This document shows positions 28,803 to 38,208 of a stretch of 64,000 bases of DNA, piece after piece. The number at the start of each line of letters is the position of its first letter. Position 1 is the stretch's first letter. Below the pieces are notes generated by a model, which did not search any database, was not told the DNA's origin, and was given only the letters and a program-made list of their open reading frames with translations. A program made the position numbers and the translations under genes. Source of the DNA: Polyangia bacterium (GTDB lineage Bacteria > Myxococcota_A > Polyangia > Nannocystales > Nannocystaceae); NCBI GenBank assembly GCA_030429545.1, contig JAUIFF010000002.1:310001-374000 (forward strand). Reading direction: 5' to 3'.

Positions 28803-31454
28803 ATGCATGGTATCGATTCACCGCCCTTAGGTATTGAAGCAGAGGTCATTCGCAAAAACGTCGCTGCTAGGATGTTTCAGCGTATGTACGAACCAGAGCT
28901 TGTGGCCGGTCGCTATGTCCTGCGCAACTCACTCGGCAAGGGGGCCAAGGGCACCGTGTTTTTGGCCGAAGACCAGCGTCTGCATCGCAAGCTGGCGATC
29001 AAGTTGTTGCATGAGCACGAAGATCGCGACGAGCGGATGCGGTTGGTTCGCGAGGCCCAAGCCCTCGCCAAGATTCGCCACGAAAATATCGTCCAAGTCT
29101 ACGACGCCAACAACTTTGAAGACCAGGTGTACCTGGCAATGGAGTTGATTGAGGGCTCGAGCCTGCGCGCCTGGGAGCAAACCCAGGACAACTGGAAGGT
29201 CATTGTCGACGCCTACCGCCAGGCCGGGGCCGGCCTGCTCGCCGCCCACCAACACGGCTTTACCCACCGCGACTTCAAACCCGAAAACGTCCTGGTCGAG
29301 CACAAGACCGGGCGGGTGTGTGTGGCCGACTTTGGCCTGGTCAAACACGTGCCAGGGCTCGTCGCCGAGGTTGCCAGGGCCGACGCCCGGGTGACCGCCG
29401 CCCAGGCGAGTTTGCAGGCAACCCCGACCTACCAACCCCAGGCCAACTCGATTCGCCTGACAAAAACCGACAAGGCCGCCGGCACCCCGCTGTACATGTC
29501 GTGCGAGGCTCTGTTTTTAGGCCAGGCCGATGCCCGCAGCGACCAGTTCAGTTTTTGCGTCGCCCTCTACATCGCCCTTTGTGGCAACTACCCATTTACC
29601 GGCCAAACCCCACCCGCAGGCTACGGCGACCTCGTCAACGCCCTCGATGCCGGCAAGGTCCACCCGTTTCCCAAAAAGCTCAAACTGCCAAAGTGGTTGC
29701 TGACCGTGCTGACCCGCGGGCTCTCCCGCGACCCCGACAAGCGCTACCCATCGATGGCCGAGCTGCTCGCCGACCTCGACTATCGCCGCCGCGAGGGGCG
29801 GATTTGGCAAGTGGTGGGTGGTACGGCCATAGTCGGCGCAGCTGTCCTAATCTACATCTTTAGTGGTGCGCCGCCTCCGCCATGTCAGGGCGCCGCCGAC
29901 GAATTTGCAAGTACATGGAGTGCCGAGGCGCGCCAGCAGGTCGAGGCTGCCAAACCCGGGGCCCAGGCTGAACTCGCGGTCTCGACGATGGATCAGTACC
30001 GCGACGACTGGGTCGAGGTGCACACGGAGCTCTGCCAAAAGACTGTCGATCGGCGTCAGACCGAGGCCGTGTTTGCCGGGCAAGCCCGCTGCCTCGACCG
30101 CCTCAAAAACGAGGCCGGCATGCTGCTCGCACAGGGAGGCATTTCGGCGGCCCAGTTGCTCCCGGCCATCGCCGATTTGGCCGATCCCGAGGAGTGCAGG
30201 TACGCCGGGGCCGAGGTGCCGAGCCCACAGCTAAAACCCGAGGTTGCCCACGTCGAAAACCTGCTGGCGCAGGCGCATACCCAGACCCGCCTTGGAGATT
30301 TTGCCAGCGCCGAAGCCTTGCTCGAGCAAGCAGTTGCAGATGCACCAAAAGCATTCGCCCCGATCGTCGTCGAAGCCCGGATTGCCCGCGCCGACCTTGC
30401 GATCTTGCAAGAGGACGGGGAAACCGCAGAAAACCAGCTCTACGCGGCAAAACGGGTCGCCGACCGCAATGACCTCAAGTCCCAGTACGCCGAGGCGTTG
30501 GCCAAACGCATCAAGGTCAACGGCTACTTGCGCAAGCAAGAGATCACCCAAGAAGAGCTCGACTCGGCCGAGGACAGCCTCGAAAAAATCGATAGCCGCC
30601 GTCTACGCGCGATGCTCCAAAACAACCTCGGTCTCTACTACTTGCAAACTCAAGGCGACCTCGACCGGGCGATTGAGCTACTCAAGCAGGCCTATGAATA
30701 CCGCAAGGGTCGTCACCCGCTCGATGAACTCGACACCTTGGTCAACCTGGTGAGTGCGATGCGACAACGCAAAAACCTCGCGCAGGCTGAGCAATACTAC
30801 AAACGCGGGATTGCGCTCGACGATCGCTACTACGCGCAAAACCCTGAGCAGACGCCGAAGTTTCGCTCGCGTCGCGACATTCTCACAGCCAACTACGCCA
30901 ATGCCCTGCTCGATGCCGGGAGGCTTGACGAGGCGGTTGAGTTGTTGACAAAGACCCTCGACAAGCGGTCGCAGGCTCTCGGAGGCGATCATCGCTTGCT
31001 CGTGGAGCCATTGCGGGCAATCGCCCTCGTCTACGAAAACAAGAACAACTACAAAGAAGCTGAGAAATACGTCAATCGGTTGCTAGAGATCGACCGCACA
31101 CAGAAGTTGCGACCGCTAGACCATGCGACGATCTACGGCGATCTGGGGCGTGTGAAGTATTTTCAAGACGACCAGCTTGCGCAGTCGGAGCGAGCCCTTG
31201 TCGAAGCGTTGCGGACGTGGGAACAACTCGCCGAGCAAGGTCTTGCACCGGTTGAATATGCACAGTTTTTAAGGGCACAGCTGCAGATGGTCCTTACCCA
31301 GCTTGAGCTTGAACATATTGATGCCGCGACACAGGGCATGAAGCGGGCCCAGGAGCTATACGCCCAGTGCTCACCGGCCGGCCAACAACAGGTGCGCGGC
31401 GACATGGAGAATGTACGTGCGGTCCTCAAAGAAGCCCGTAACCCCACTCCGTGA
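28803..31454 (+). CDS. Membrane Ser/Thr protein kinase with periplasmic TPR domain
   Basis: 883 residues from ATG 28803, which has GAGG five bases upstream; an ATG at 28650 lacks a ribosome site and would add sequence of low coding character. Glycine loop LGKGAKGTV at 44-52, ATP Lys about 67, catalytic loop HRDFKPENV at 155, DFG at 176. One membrane segment at about 337-358 (TAIVGAAVLIYIF). The rest, about 500 residues, is TPR-like helical repeats (ALLEQAVADAPKAFAP, LNNLGLYYLQTQGDLDRAIELLKQAYEYRKG), outside the cytosol. It lies between sigma factor and caspase genes. A TGCA-N2-TACA copy is at 29906. Confidence 0.92.
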   Translation: MHGIDSPPLGIEAEVIRKNVAARMFQRMYEPELVAGRYVLRNSLGKGAKGTVFLAEDQRLHRKLAIKLLHEHEDRDERMRLVREAQALAKIRHENIVQVYDANNFEDQVYLAMELIEGSSLRAWEQTQDNWKVIVDAYRQAGAGLLAAHQHGFTHRDFKPENVLVEHKTGRVCVADFGLVKHVPGLVAEVARADARVTAAQASLQATPTYQPQANSIRLTKTDKAAGTPLYMSCEALFLGQADARSDQFSFCVALYIALCGNYPFTGQTPPAGYGDLVNALDAGKVHPFPKKLKLPKWLLTVLTRGLSRDPDKRYPSMAELLADLDYRRREGRIWQVVGGTAIVGAAVLIYIFSGAPPPPCQGAADEFASTWSAEARQQVEAAKPGAQAELAVSTMDQYRDDWVEVHTELCQKTVDRRQTEAVFAGQARCLDRLKNEAGMLLAQGGISAAQLLPAIADLADPEECRYAGAEVPSPQLKPEVAHVENLLAQAHTQTRLGDFASAEALLEQAVADAPKAFAPIVVEARIARADLAILQEDGETAENQLYAAKRVADRNDLKSQYAEALAKRIKVNGYLRKQEITQEELDSAEDSLEKIDSRRLRAMLQNNLGLYYLQTQGDLDRAIELLKQAYEYRKGRHPLDELDTLVNLVSAMRQRKNLAQAEQYYKRGIALDDRYYAQNPEQTPKFRSRRDILTANYANALLDAGRLDEAVELLTKTLDKRSQALGGDHRLLVEPLRAIALVYENKNNYKEAEKYVNRLLEIDRTQKLRPLDHATIYGDLGRVKYFQDDQLAQSERALVEALRTWEQLAEQGLAPVEYAQFLRAQLQMVLTQLELEHIDAATQGMKRAQELYAQCSPAGQQQVRGDMENVRAVLKEARNPTP

Positions 31455-31504
31455 TGTCCTCGCCAGTGGACAACACGACTTCCCCTCACAAAGGAATGCC
31501 GAAA

Positions 31505-31894
31505 ATGACCAGCAAAAACCCACCACTCGTCCTGCGATGCGCCCTTGACAGGGTCGACGGCAACACCCAACTAATAGCGACCATCGATGACCCCCGGGCG
31601 ACCTACGGCCGTACCTGGGAGGTTGATCTGCCCGAAGAGACATCGACATTGATGTTCCAAGCCTCCGACTTCCGCCACCATGGCGTCGCCATTGCGGTCC
31701 GGGTACGTTCGGAGTTTGAGGGGGAGAGCGCGGTTACCTGGCCACGCGACGGCAATAAGTGTACATACGTCGCCGTCCGTCCGGGGCGTTTGGTCGTCGA
31801 GCTCGAAGCTCCAAACGTCAACGCCACCCGGAAAAAGGTCAAGCTTACGGTTATCATCCGCGACGGTGGCCGACCGGACGACAAACGTGAGTAA
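31505..31894 (+). CDS. Small hypothetical protein between kinase and caspase genes
   Basis: 129 residues from ATG 31505, which has AAGGA nine bases upstream; GTG 31451 or ATG 31454 overlapping the kinase stop are alternatives. The composition suggests beta strands (PLVLRCALDRVDGNTQLIATI, GRLVVELEAPNV, KKVKLTVIIRDG), perhaps an immunoglobulin-like or FHA-like sandwich, but no signature is visible. Its end overlaps the GTG start of the caspase gene by 8 bases. Tight packing suggests it works with the protease, as adaptor or inhibitor; that is inference. Confidence 0.65.
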   Translation: MTSKNPPLVLRCALDRVDGNTQLIATIDDPRATYGRTWEVDLPEETSTLMFQASDFRHHGVAIAVRVRSEFEGESAVTWPRDGNKCTYVAVRPGRLVVELEAPNVNATRKKVKLTVIIRDGGRPDDKRE

Positions 31895-33752
31895 CCCGCA
31901 AAAACGTGCGCTCCTGATCGGCGCAACAGCTAACGACCTCTCGGGCATCGAGCACGATGTCCGCGAGGTCACGGCCTGTCTCGACCGTCTTGGGTTTGCC
32001 TGTACAACCTGTGTCGGCGAGCAGGCGACCCGCGACAACATTCTCACCGCCCTCACCGAACTCTGTGCCAGCACCAACTCGGGCGACACTGTTTGCATTT
32101 ACTACTCGGGCCACGGTGGCCTGGCGCTTAATCCCAATGCTGGGAAAATGTACCGCGGGCGGCGCGAGCCCGAGACGTATCAATATTTGGTGCCCGTCGA
32201 TCACCGACGCTCGGACCGGTTTCGCGGGATTTTTCGGGCCGAGCTGTCGGCCCTGATTGGCGCGCTGAGCCAACGTACCCCCAACATCACGGTCATCCTC
32301 GATTGTTGCCACGCTTCCGGGATGGTGCGCGACACTGGGTACACCGCCAAGGCCCTGCGCGCGCCTGCCAAAATCGGGGTGGGGGAGCATGTCGCCTGGC
32401 TGCGTGAACGCGGCTACGACCTCACGAGCCTGTGCCCTGAGGGCAACCCCGATGTGGTCCAGCTGGTCGCCTGCCAGGCTTCGCAAACGGCCTACGAGTT
32501 TACCGATGCCGCGGGCCGCCGCCACGGTTTGCTCACGGCGATGTGGCTGCGGGTGATGGCCGAAGTCCATGCAAATACAACATGGTCGAGCCTCGGTGCA
32601 CGGGTCCGCGAGCTGGTCCAGCAACAACTTCCCGCCCAACGCCCGGGGGTGAGCGGGCCGGCCACGCGGGTGGTGTTTGGGATCGAACGGCGGCACACCC
32701 CAGGTGTGTTGGCGTTTGCCCGCGACGGCGACAGCCCGGTGTTGCGCGGCGGTTCGCTACACGGGGTGGCGATCGGCGATCGCTACCTGGTGATGCCGCT
32801 AGAGGCCGGTACCGGAAGCCGTGATGTTGCCCTGGCCGAAGCGGTTGTCACCAAGGCGTGTAGCCACTTTGCCGAGGTCAGCCTGCAACCACCCGAAGCC
32901 AACATCCCCGTGGGTACGCGGGCATTTTTGGCCCAGCGACGGCATGTTCGTTACCCCGTTGCATATACAGGTGCAACCCTGCCAGGAACGCCACTGCGGG
33001 ATGCGCTTGCCAACTCGCCGCTGTTGCAACTGGTCGGGGCGACTGGGCGCAAGCCGTTTGTCACCGTCGAGCGCCGGGGCCAGCATTGGCATATCACCGA
33101 CCTCGACGGGCAGCTTGTGTTTCACCCGCTGAAGGTCGGGTCCACGGAGATCTCGCAGGTCGTGTCCGCGATCGAACGGGTGGCCCGGGCCGAGGCCCTG
33201 CGGCTGTTTCAGTCGGGCGTTGGTCGCCAGCAGCTAGACCCGCCGCCTCGGGTGACATGGGGAGTCGTCGGTGGTGCAACCTATGCAGATACAATTGAGT
33301 TGCCCGTGGTCAAGGTCGGTGATCGCCTGGTTGTTCGGGTTGACAATCCCGGCGGCGTCTCGGTGTATACGTCGGTGCTCGGGATTGGTGTGGATGCAAG
33401 TATTTCGCTGCTGAGCCGGGCAACGCCCCAGGGGCGCGAGGTGTTTTGTGGGCAGCCCTACGTGCTCGGTGAGGATGCGCTGGGAGATTGCGAGGGGGTA
33501 CCGATCGCCTGGTCGCGTGAAGTCCCCAACGACGGTCGGCGCCGGGCTGCACTTGTGGTCGTCACCAGCGACTTGCATGTCGACCTCCGCCCATTGACAA
33601 CCGGGCCATGGCCCCACGCCGCCCGCTGTGCCTACGCGGCGAGCGAAGTGTTGCCCCCGCCCAAACCGGCCATGCGCTCTGCGAGGGCCGGTGGGCCGGG
33701 TCGTTCGGCCCGCTACGCGGTGCGGGTGTTTCAGTTTTGGGTCGAGCCCTAG
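31887..33752 (+). CDS. Caspase-like (C14) peptidase with C-terminal DUF4384-like region
   Basis: 621 residues from GTG 31887. The caspase domain opens with KRALLIGATANDLSGIEHDV. The catalytic His is about residue 76 in CIYYSGHGG and the Cys about 141 in VILDCCHASGM. The p20/p10-like fold ends near 265. A middle region has no recognised signature. A later beta-rich part (VKVGDRLVVRVDNPGG, VYTSVLGIGVDASISLLSRA) resembles DUF4384 domains seen on other bacterial caspases. No signal peptide. It is the last gene of the sigma/kinase/small-protein operon. Three TGCA-N2-TACA copies lie in it (32570, 32960, 33284). Confidence 0.88.
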   Translation: MSNPQKRALLIGATANDLSGIEHDVREVTACLDRLGFACTTCVGEQATRDNILTALTELCASTNSGDTVCIYYSGHGGLALNPNAGKMYRGRREPETYQYLVPVDHRRSDRFRGIFRAELSALIGALSQRTPNITVILDCCHASGMVRDTGYTAKALRAPAKIGVGEHVAWLRERGYDLTSLCPEGNPDVVQLVACQASQTAYEFTDAAGRRHGLLTAMWLRVMAEVHANTTWSSLGARVRELVQQQLPAQRPGVSGPATRVVFGIERRHTPGVLAFARDGDSPVLRGGSLHGVAIGDRYLVMPLEAGTGSRDVALAEAVVTKACSHFAEVSLQPPEANIPVGTRAFLAQRRHVRYPVAYTGATLPGTPLRDALANSPLLQLVGATGRKPFVTVERRGQHWHITDLDGQLVFHPLKVGSTEISQVVSAIERVARAEALRLFQSGVGRQQLDPPPRVTWGVVGGATYADTIELPVVKVGDRLVVRVDNPGGVSVYTSVLGIGVDASISLLSRATPQGREVFCGQPYVLGEDALGDCEGVPIAWSREVPNDGRRRAALVVVTSDLHVDLRPLTTGPWPHAARCAYAASEVLPPPKPAMRSARAGGPGRSARYAVRVFQFWVEP

Positions 33753-33890
33753 CCCTCACTCGTACACCAAAGCAACGCCCGCACGTTGGCCCGCGGTGCC
33801 GGCGACCGGGTCGGCAAAATCATGTATCATCATCCAATGTCCCGGGGAGAGCGTGCCCGCGCCCGCGTGTTTTGCGATACCGTAGCGACA

Positions 33891-34367
33891 ATGGGGAAGT
33901 TTGCCGCCACGCTGGGAGTGTTGTTGACGATCACAGGTTGTGGGCACGCGCGTTCACACCAGCGCCCGCCACCGGCACTGGCGGCGGCAGTTGAGCGCTA
34001 CATCGAAGTCTATGCCGCACGCCAGGACCTCACCGGCTTTGTCGAGCTGTTTGCGCCCGATGGTGTGCTGGTCGATGTCATGTTGCGGCAGCGATTCGAG
34101 GGCCGAAAAGCCATCGCCGATTTTTACGCCTGGGATGCCCCGGGGTTTGCGCTCGCCGATCCAGCTGCCCCGGTCATCGTGGTCGAATCTGTTGCATATA
34201 CGGAAAATATTGCGACGTTGCGCGGGCACTTCTCGGCATTTTCGTGGCAGGGAACAGCCTATCCAGCGTCGCCGTTTGTGATTCGACTGCGGTATTCCCA
34301 AGCTGCCCAAATCGTCGAGCAGGAGGATTGGATCGCCTATCCGCGCGGGCTTTTGTGCGAGCCGTGA
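33891..34367 (+). CDS. NTF2/SnoaL-like putative lipoprotein
   Basis: 158 residues. ATG 33891 gives a signal peptide ending in LLTITGC, a plausible lipobox. The mature part reads like an NTF2-fold domain: ALAAAVERYIEVYAARQDLTGFVELFAPDGVLVD, EGRKAIADFYAW, and C-terminal strands. Such proteins bind small ligands or act as isomerases; no catalytic residues can be assigned. GC around 33820-33900 dips, probably marking its promoter. Confidence 0.7.
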   Translation: MGKFAATLGVLLTITGCGHARSHQRPPPALAAAVERYIEVYAARQDLTGFVELFAPDGVLVDVMLRQRFEGRKAIADFYAWDAPGFALADPAAPVIVVESVAYTENIATLRGHFSAFSWQGTAYPASPFVIRLRYSQAAQIVEQEDWIAYPRGLLCEP

Positions 34368-34467
34368 GCGAGGTCGCTGGCCGACGAATCGGTTGAAATG
34401 GCTTTGGCTCGGGACGTGGCGACGGTTTGGGCATGCGCGCGGTGGCACACGTGCAAGCTTGGCAAAC

Positions 34468-35442
34468 ATGGTGCACCATCGCGGGGTGCACCCGGCGATC
34501 CGACCCTTGGCCAACCGATGGCTGTACGCGCTCAAGCCCAAGAGTTGGCCCAAGCTGTTGGTGCCGGCGGTGCTCGGCCAGGTCATCGGGTTTTGCACAA
34601 CCGGCACGCTCGACCTCGGGGGGCTTGCGATCGGCCTCGGCTGCACCGTATTGCTGCTGATCTATATCGTTTTGCTCAACGACTACGGCGACATGGAGGT
34701 CGACACACTCAAACGCAGCCTGTTTCCCGAGGGGTGCTCGCCCAAGACCATTCCCGATGGCGTACTCGACGAGACCTCCGTGTTGCTCGGTGGCCTAGGT
34801 GCCGGGGTCATGGTCGTGGCCGTGGCCCTGTGCGGAGAGCTTTATGTCGGGCGCCCGGGGCTGATGCTCGCGGGCGCATTGTGTGTATTGCCATTGATGC
34901 TCTACACATTCGCCCCGGCGCGGCTCAACTACCGCGGTGGCGGTGAGTTCCTCGAGATGGTCGGTGTGGGCCTGATGTTGCCGGGCTTGAATGCCCTGGC
35001 CCAGGGGGGGTCATTTGCCCCGCCGCTGCTACTGGTGTTGGCCCCGGGGCTGATGCTGCTCGCCCTCGCGTCGGCGATCGCCAGCGGATTGTCCGACGAA
35101 GTCAGCGACGAGCGAGGTGGCAAGTGCACGTTTGTCACCGAGTTTGGCAACTCGACTGCGCGCAGCACCGTCGAAAACCTGGTGTTGGGCGCAGCACTCA
35201 TGTGGTCGGTCGGCGCTCGCCTACATCCCGATGTCGTCACCCCCGTGCTGCTAACCCCGGCCGCGGTGGTGTTGTTGCTGTGTTGGCGCGAGATGGTCAA
35301 GGTCAGCCCCCACGCCCGAACATCGGCGTTTATCCAGCTTGCCCGCTACAAGTTGTGGCTGCACCGCGGCATCTGGGGCAGTGGGTTGGTGCTCGCGGCG
35401 ATGTTGTTGACCATGCATGTTTTTCGCGGGGCAGGCCTGTGA
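34468..35442 (+). CDS. UbiA-superfamily prenyltransferase
   Basis: 324 residues with eight or nine hydrophobic segments. The first Asp-rich motif is LNDYGDMEVDTLKR and the second SGLSDEVSDERGGK, the paired Mg-diphosphate sites of UbiA-type aromatic prenyltransferases. The N-terminus RWLYALKPKSWPKLLVPAVLGQ fits MenA-like members. ATG 34468 was chosen because membrane homology starts soon after. Substrate unknown: menaquinone, haem O or a specialised lipid are possible. Its stop overlaps the start of the next, unrecognised gene. Confidence 0.85.
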   Translation: MVHHRGVHPAIRPLANRWLYALKPKSWPKLLVPAVLGQVIGFCTTGTLDLGGLAIGLGCTVLLLIYIVLLNDYGDMEVDTLKRSLFPEGCSPKTIPDGVLDETSVLLGGLGAGVMVVAVALCGELYVGRPGLMLAGALCVLPLMLYTFAPARLNYRGGGEFLEMVGVGLMLPGLNALAQGGSFAPPLLLVLAPGLMLLALASAIASGLSDEVSDERGGKCTFVTEFGNSTARSTVENLVLGAALMWSVGARLHPDVVTPVLLTPAAVVLLLCWREMVKVSPHARTSAFIQLARYKLWLHRGIWGSGLVLAAMLLTMHVFRGAGL

Positions 35443-36176
35443 GCAGTTTTCCTCCGGTTGCAAGCGAGCCGGTTTTGGCCGGTGTTTGGCTCGACTCAGG
35501 GGCGCGGGCGACCCTCAACCCGAAGGCCCCGGCGGCCACGGGTTTGAGCGAGGTGTTCGCCCAGGTTGCGGACCACGTCGGCCCACTTGCCAATAAAGTT
35601 GCAGATACACTCAAGTCAGGATTGGTCCAGCTGTTTCAGGTCCAGCTACAAAATTTCCCCGAGAACCTGTTTTGGGACTTCGACTACCTCGCGGTTGCGA
35701 CCGTGCGCGAGGCCCTTGGTCAAGCCGAGCCGGCTGCCCACCTGCAGCGGAGTTTTACCCGTATGGCCGACCTGCAGCAGCTATTTGGCCAGGGGACGCC
35801 GATTCGGTTTCGCTATGTCCACGACTTCATCTACGGCTACGACTGGGCCAAGTGGGTCCGTCGGGCACCCGACTCACGGGCTGGGGTAGGGCCGTTTGAT
35901 TGGGAATTTTTGACATACATGTATCGTCGGGGCCACGAGCTCCTCGCGCTGATCGAAGCCGACGACCAAAAGTACCCACGGCTGCGAAGCGATGCCCCGC
36001 GCAATCCATTCGGGTTTAGCCGCGAACCACCGGCCGAACGGGCCATCCATGCCGACCTCGCCCGCCGCGGGCAAATCCCCGTTGCCGCCTGGGACCCCGG
36101 AGCCGAGCCCGAGTGGGACCATGACTATGCACAGATCCGCAGCGATCGCGCCCACGCCCTCGGCTACGGGCGTTAA
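35439..36176 (+). CDS. Hypothetical protein coupled to the UbiA gene
   Basis: 245 residues from a GTG overlapping the UbiA stop (GTGA). No signal or membrane segment. Trp- and Tyr-rich central region (FWDFDYLAVATVREALG, RFRYVHDFIYGYDWAKWVRR, FDWEFLTYMYRRGHELLALIE). No family recognised. Coupling suggests it acts in the same pathway as the prenyltransferase. A TGCA-N2-TACA copy encodes Ala-Asp-Thr at 35600. Its stop lies exactly where the downstream duplicated segment begins. Confidence 0.7.
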   Translation: MSSFPPVASEPVLAGVWLDSGARATLNPKAPAATGLSEVFAQVADHVGPLANKVADTLKSGLVQLFQVQLQNFPENLFWDFDYLAVATVREALGQAEPAAHLQRSFTRMADLQQLFGQGTPIRFRYVHDFIYGYDWAKWVRRAPDSRAGVGPFDWEFLTYMYRRGHELLALIEADDQKYPRLRSDAPRNPFGFSREPPAERAIHADLARRGQIPVAAWDPGAEPEWDHDYAQIRSDRAHALGYGR

Positions 36177-36415
36177 CTGGTCGGCGCTTCCCACACCAGG
36201 GAATATCCCGGCGGTAGTTCGAGGTTGCCGGCAAGATGCGTACGCAACCTTCTAGGAGATCGGCTCGGGCCCGTGCCAGGGTCGCGCTTCGGCGTCCTGC
36301 TCGATGGTCGACAGCGATGCGTCATTGGCAAACGCTGGCGAGTGAGCGCAGTTGGACGGGGCTCCAGCAGCCGTCAGCTCCAACAACGTCTGTTCACCCG
36401 GTTGTGGGCGTTGGG
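36172..36415 (-). pseudogene. Degenerate tandem copy of the 3' end of the RND-like gene
   Basis: The segment from 36172 repeats the 3'-terminal bases of the adjacent minus-strand gene that start at 36416 (offset about 244 bases). Both begin GTTAACTGG and share long stretches such as CACACCAGGGAATATCCCGG. The downstream copy has several indels that break the reading frame, so it is a non-coding remnant. The TAA of the plus-strand gene ending at 36176 is formed at the junction. Confidence 0.85.
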
Positions 36416-36417
36416 TG

Positions 36418-38208
36418 TTAACTGGGGGGTGTTTCCCACACCAGGGAATATCCCGGCGGCAGTTCGAGGTTGCTGGCAAGATGCGTACGCAACCTTTTGG
36501 AGATCGGCTCGGGCCCGTGCCGGCGCAGGGCCACGGTGACGCTGCGCCGTCCGTCCTGATGCTCGATGGTCGACAGCGATCGCGTCATTCGAATGGTGGC
36601 GAACGAGCGCAGCGGGACGGGGCCCGCTGGTCCGGCAACCGTCAGCTCCAACAACGCCTGCTCACCCGGTTGTGGGTGGCCGCTGTCGATTGTGAGGACT
36701 ACGGGATAGGCTCCGTCGGGTGAGGTGCGTGTGCCGAGCTCGAGCCCGCGCCCCGGCTTGTGTCCCGGCCCGTAGTTGGTGGCGCGGATCCACTGCATGA
36801 CTTCGCCGTGGGTAAGGCCGAGTTGCGCGAGCCGTGCCCGGTCGATCTCGACTTCGATCTCCGGGCTTTGGCCCGGGCCGACAACACGCACCGACTCGAC
36901 CTCTTCGTCGGTCCGTAGGAGGTGCGCCGCGGCGTTCGCCAACTGTTGCAGTTGGGCCACATCCGGACCGGTGAGATGGACCTGCACAGCCCGAGGGTCG
37001 GGTTTTCCCGCGATTGACTGGGCTCTGAGTGTGAGCCCGGGTCGTTGCTGGATTTCGTGGCGCAGCTTCGCCAACAGCTCGTCGCTCGCGGGCAAAACTG
37101 TGACCCGCACACGAAATTCGTTGGCCGCATACGCGACCAGCGAGACTCCCTGAAGCTGGGTGAGGTTGGCGATTTCAGCTTCGGCCTGCGGCAGGGGGGT
37201 GCCCGCTGGTAGGTGGACATCGAGCCATCCCGTTTGGGTGCGATGATATGTCTGTATCTGCACCGAACCCGGGAGCGCACTCGTCTGCTGGTGGACAACC
37301 TCGCGCCAGGCAGCTTGGTCGGCATCGTCTGCGGACCACAGCGAAACCGTCACCGCTGCCCGCCCACCGAGCCGGGCTTGACACTCGACCCGGGTCAAAG
37401 CGTCGGTAATCGTTGCGATATCGCCAAGCTGCACGGGGCCGGCGTTGCTAACTTTTACCACCGTATCTGCGAGCTTCACCGGTTTTGGTCCGGGCGTGCT
37501 CGGGACCGCAAGTGTGTGCTCGATCGCTGTGGTGAGCTCGTCCAGTTTGAGTGCATAGGCACGTAGTTTGGCGGCGTCGAGGTCGATACGAAGCTCGCGG
37601 GATGGTGCACACAGCCGGGCCGAGGTAATGCCCGGAGCGCGCAACAACTGTCGCTGTAGGCGTTGCCCGAGCGCCACAAGCTGATCGATCGCGAGGTCGC
37701 CGGTGAGGGCAATCGTGGCCACAGGTTCATGTGCCTGGCTTGAACTGCGAATCACCGGAGCTAGGGCTTGCTCGGGCAACTGCTCGGCGAGTTTGGCCAG
37801 CTGCTCACGCACCAGAATCATTGTAGCATCAAGGTTTTGCCCCGGCGAAAGCTCGAGCTCGAGGTTGACCTCACCCAGCGAGGTTTGGCTGCGAAGCCCC
37901 GAGATCCCGTCGATGGTCGCCAGTGCCGACTCAAGTGGGGCCGTGACCAGGGTTTCGATATCGGCCGGCGAGTATTCGGGGACCTCGACCTGGATAGTGA
38001 CAATGCTGCGGTGTACTTTGGGGGAGTTTGCGGGGTTGTCCTGCGGCAGGTCAGGTTTGGTGGTGGGCTGTGATCTAGCCAGGGATTTGGCCAGTGATTT
38101 TGCCTGTGGTTGGCAGGCGAGGGCAAGCACAGCGAATGCCAGAAGCTTGCGACAGCCTTGGACCGCCCAGCCACGATCAGGTCTTGTGGGTAATCTATGC
38201 AGGTACAT
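36418..38208 (-). CDS. Lipoprotein made only of RND-pump periplasmic domains
   Basis: 596 residues from ATG 38208 (an upstream start at 38265 is possible). Lipobox LALAC gives Cys at about 32. Residues about 65-330 match the first periplasmic half of HAE-type RND pumps (YSPADIETLVTAPLESAL, GVSSARL-like GITSARLCAP, GPVQLGDIATITDALTRVE). Residues about 345-596 match the second half (VQVHLTGPDVAQLQQLANA, EIEVEIDRARLAQLGLTHGEV, PVPLRSFATIRMTRSLSTIEHQDGRRSVTV), ending at LPPGYSLVWE. Real RND pumps are about 1,040 residues with 12 helices; all helices are absent here. Energy coupling is impossible, so a binding, adaptor or scaffold role is likely. Confidence 0.82.
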   Translation of the reverse strand: MYLHRLPTRPDRGWAVQGCRKLLAFAVLALACQPQAKSLAKSLARSQPTTKPDLPQDNPANSPKVHRSIVTIQVEVPEYSPADIETLVTAPLESALATIDGISGLRSQTSLGEVNLELELSPGQNLDATMILVREQLAKLAEQLPEQALAPVIRSSSQAHEPVATIALTGDLAIDQLVALGQRLQRQLLRAPGITSARLCAPSRELRIDLDAAKLRAYALKLDELTTAIEHTLAVPSTPGPKPVKLADTVVKVSNAGPVQLGDIATITDALTRVECQARLGGRAAVTVSLWSADDADQAAWREVVHQQTSALPGSVQIQTYHRTQTGWLDVHLPAGTPLPQAEAEIANLTQLQGVSLVAYAANEFRVRVTVLPASDELLAKLRHEIQQRPGLTLRAQSIAGKPDPRAVQVHLTGPDVAQLQQLANAAAHLLRTDEEVESVRVVGPGQSPEIEVEIDRARLAQLGLTHGEVMQWIRATNYGPGHKPGRGLELGTRTSPDGAYPVVLTIDSGHPQPGEQALLELTVAGPAGPVPLRSFATIRMTRSLSTIEHQDGRRSVTVALRRHGPEPISKRLRTHLASNLELPPGYSLVWETPPS

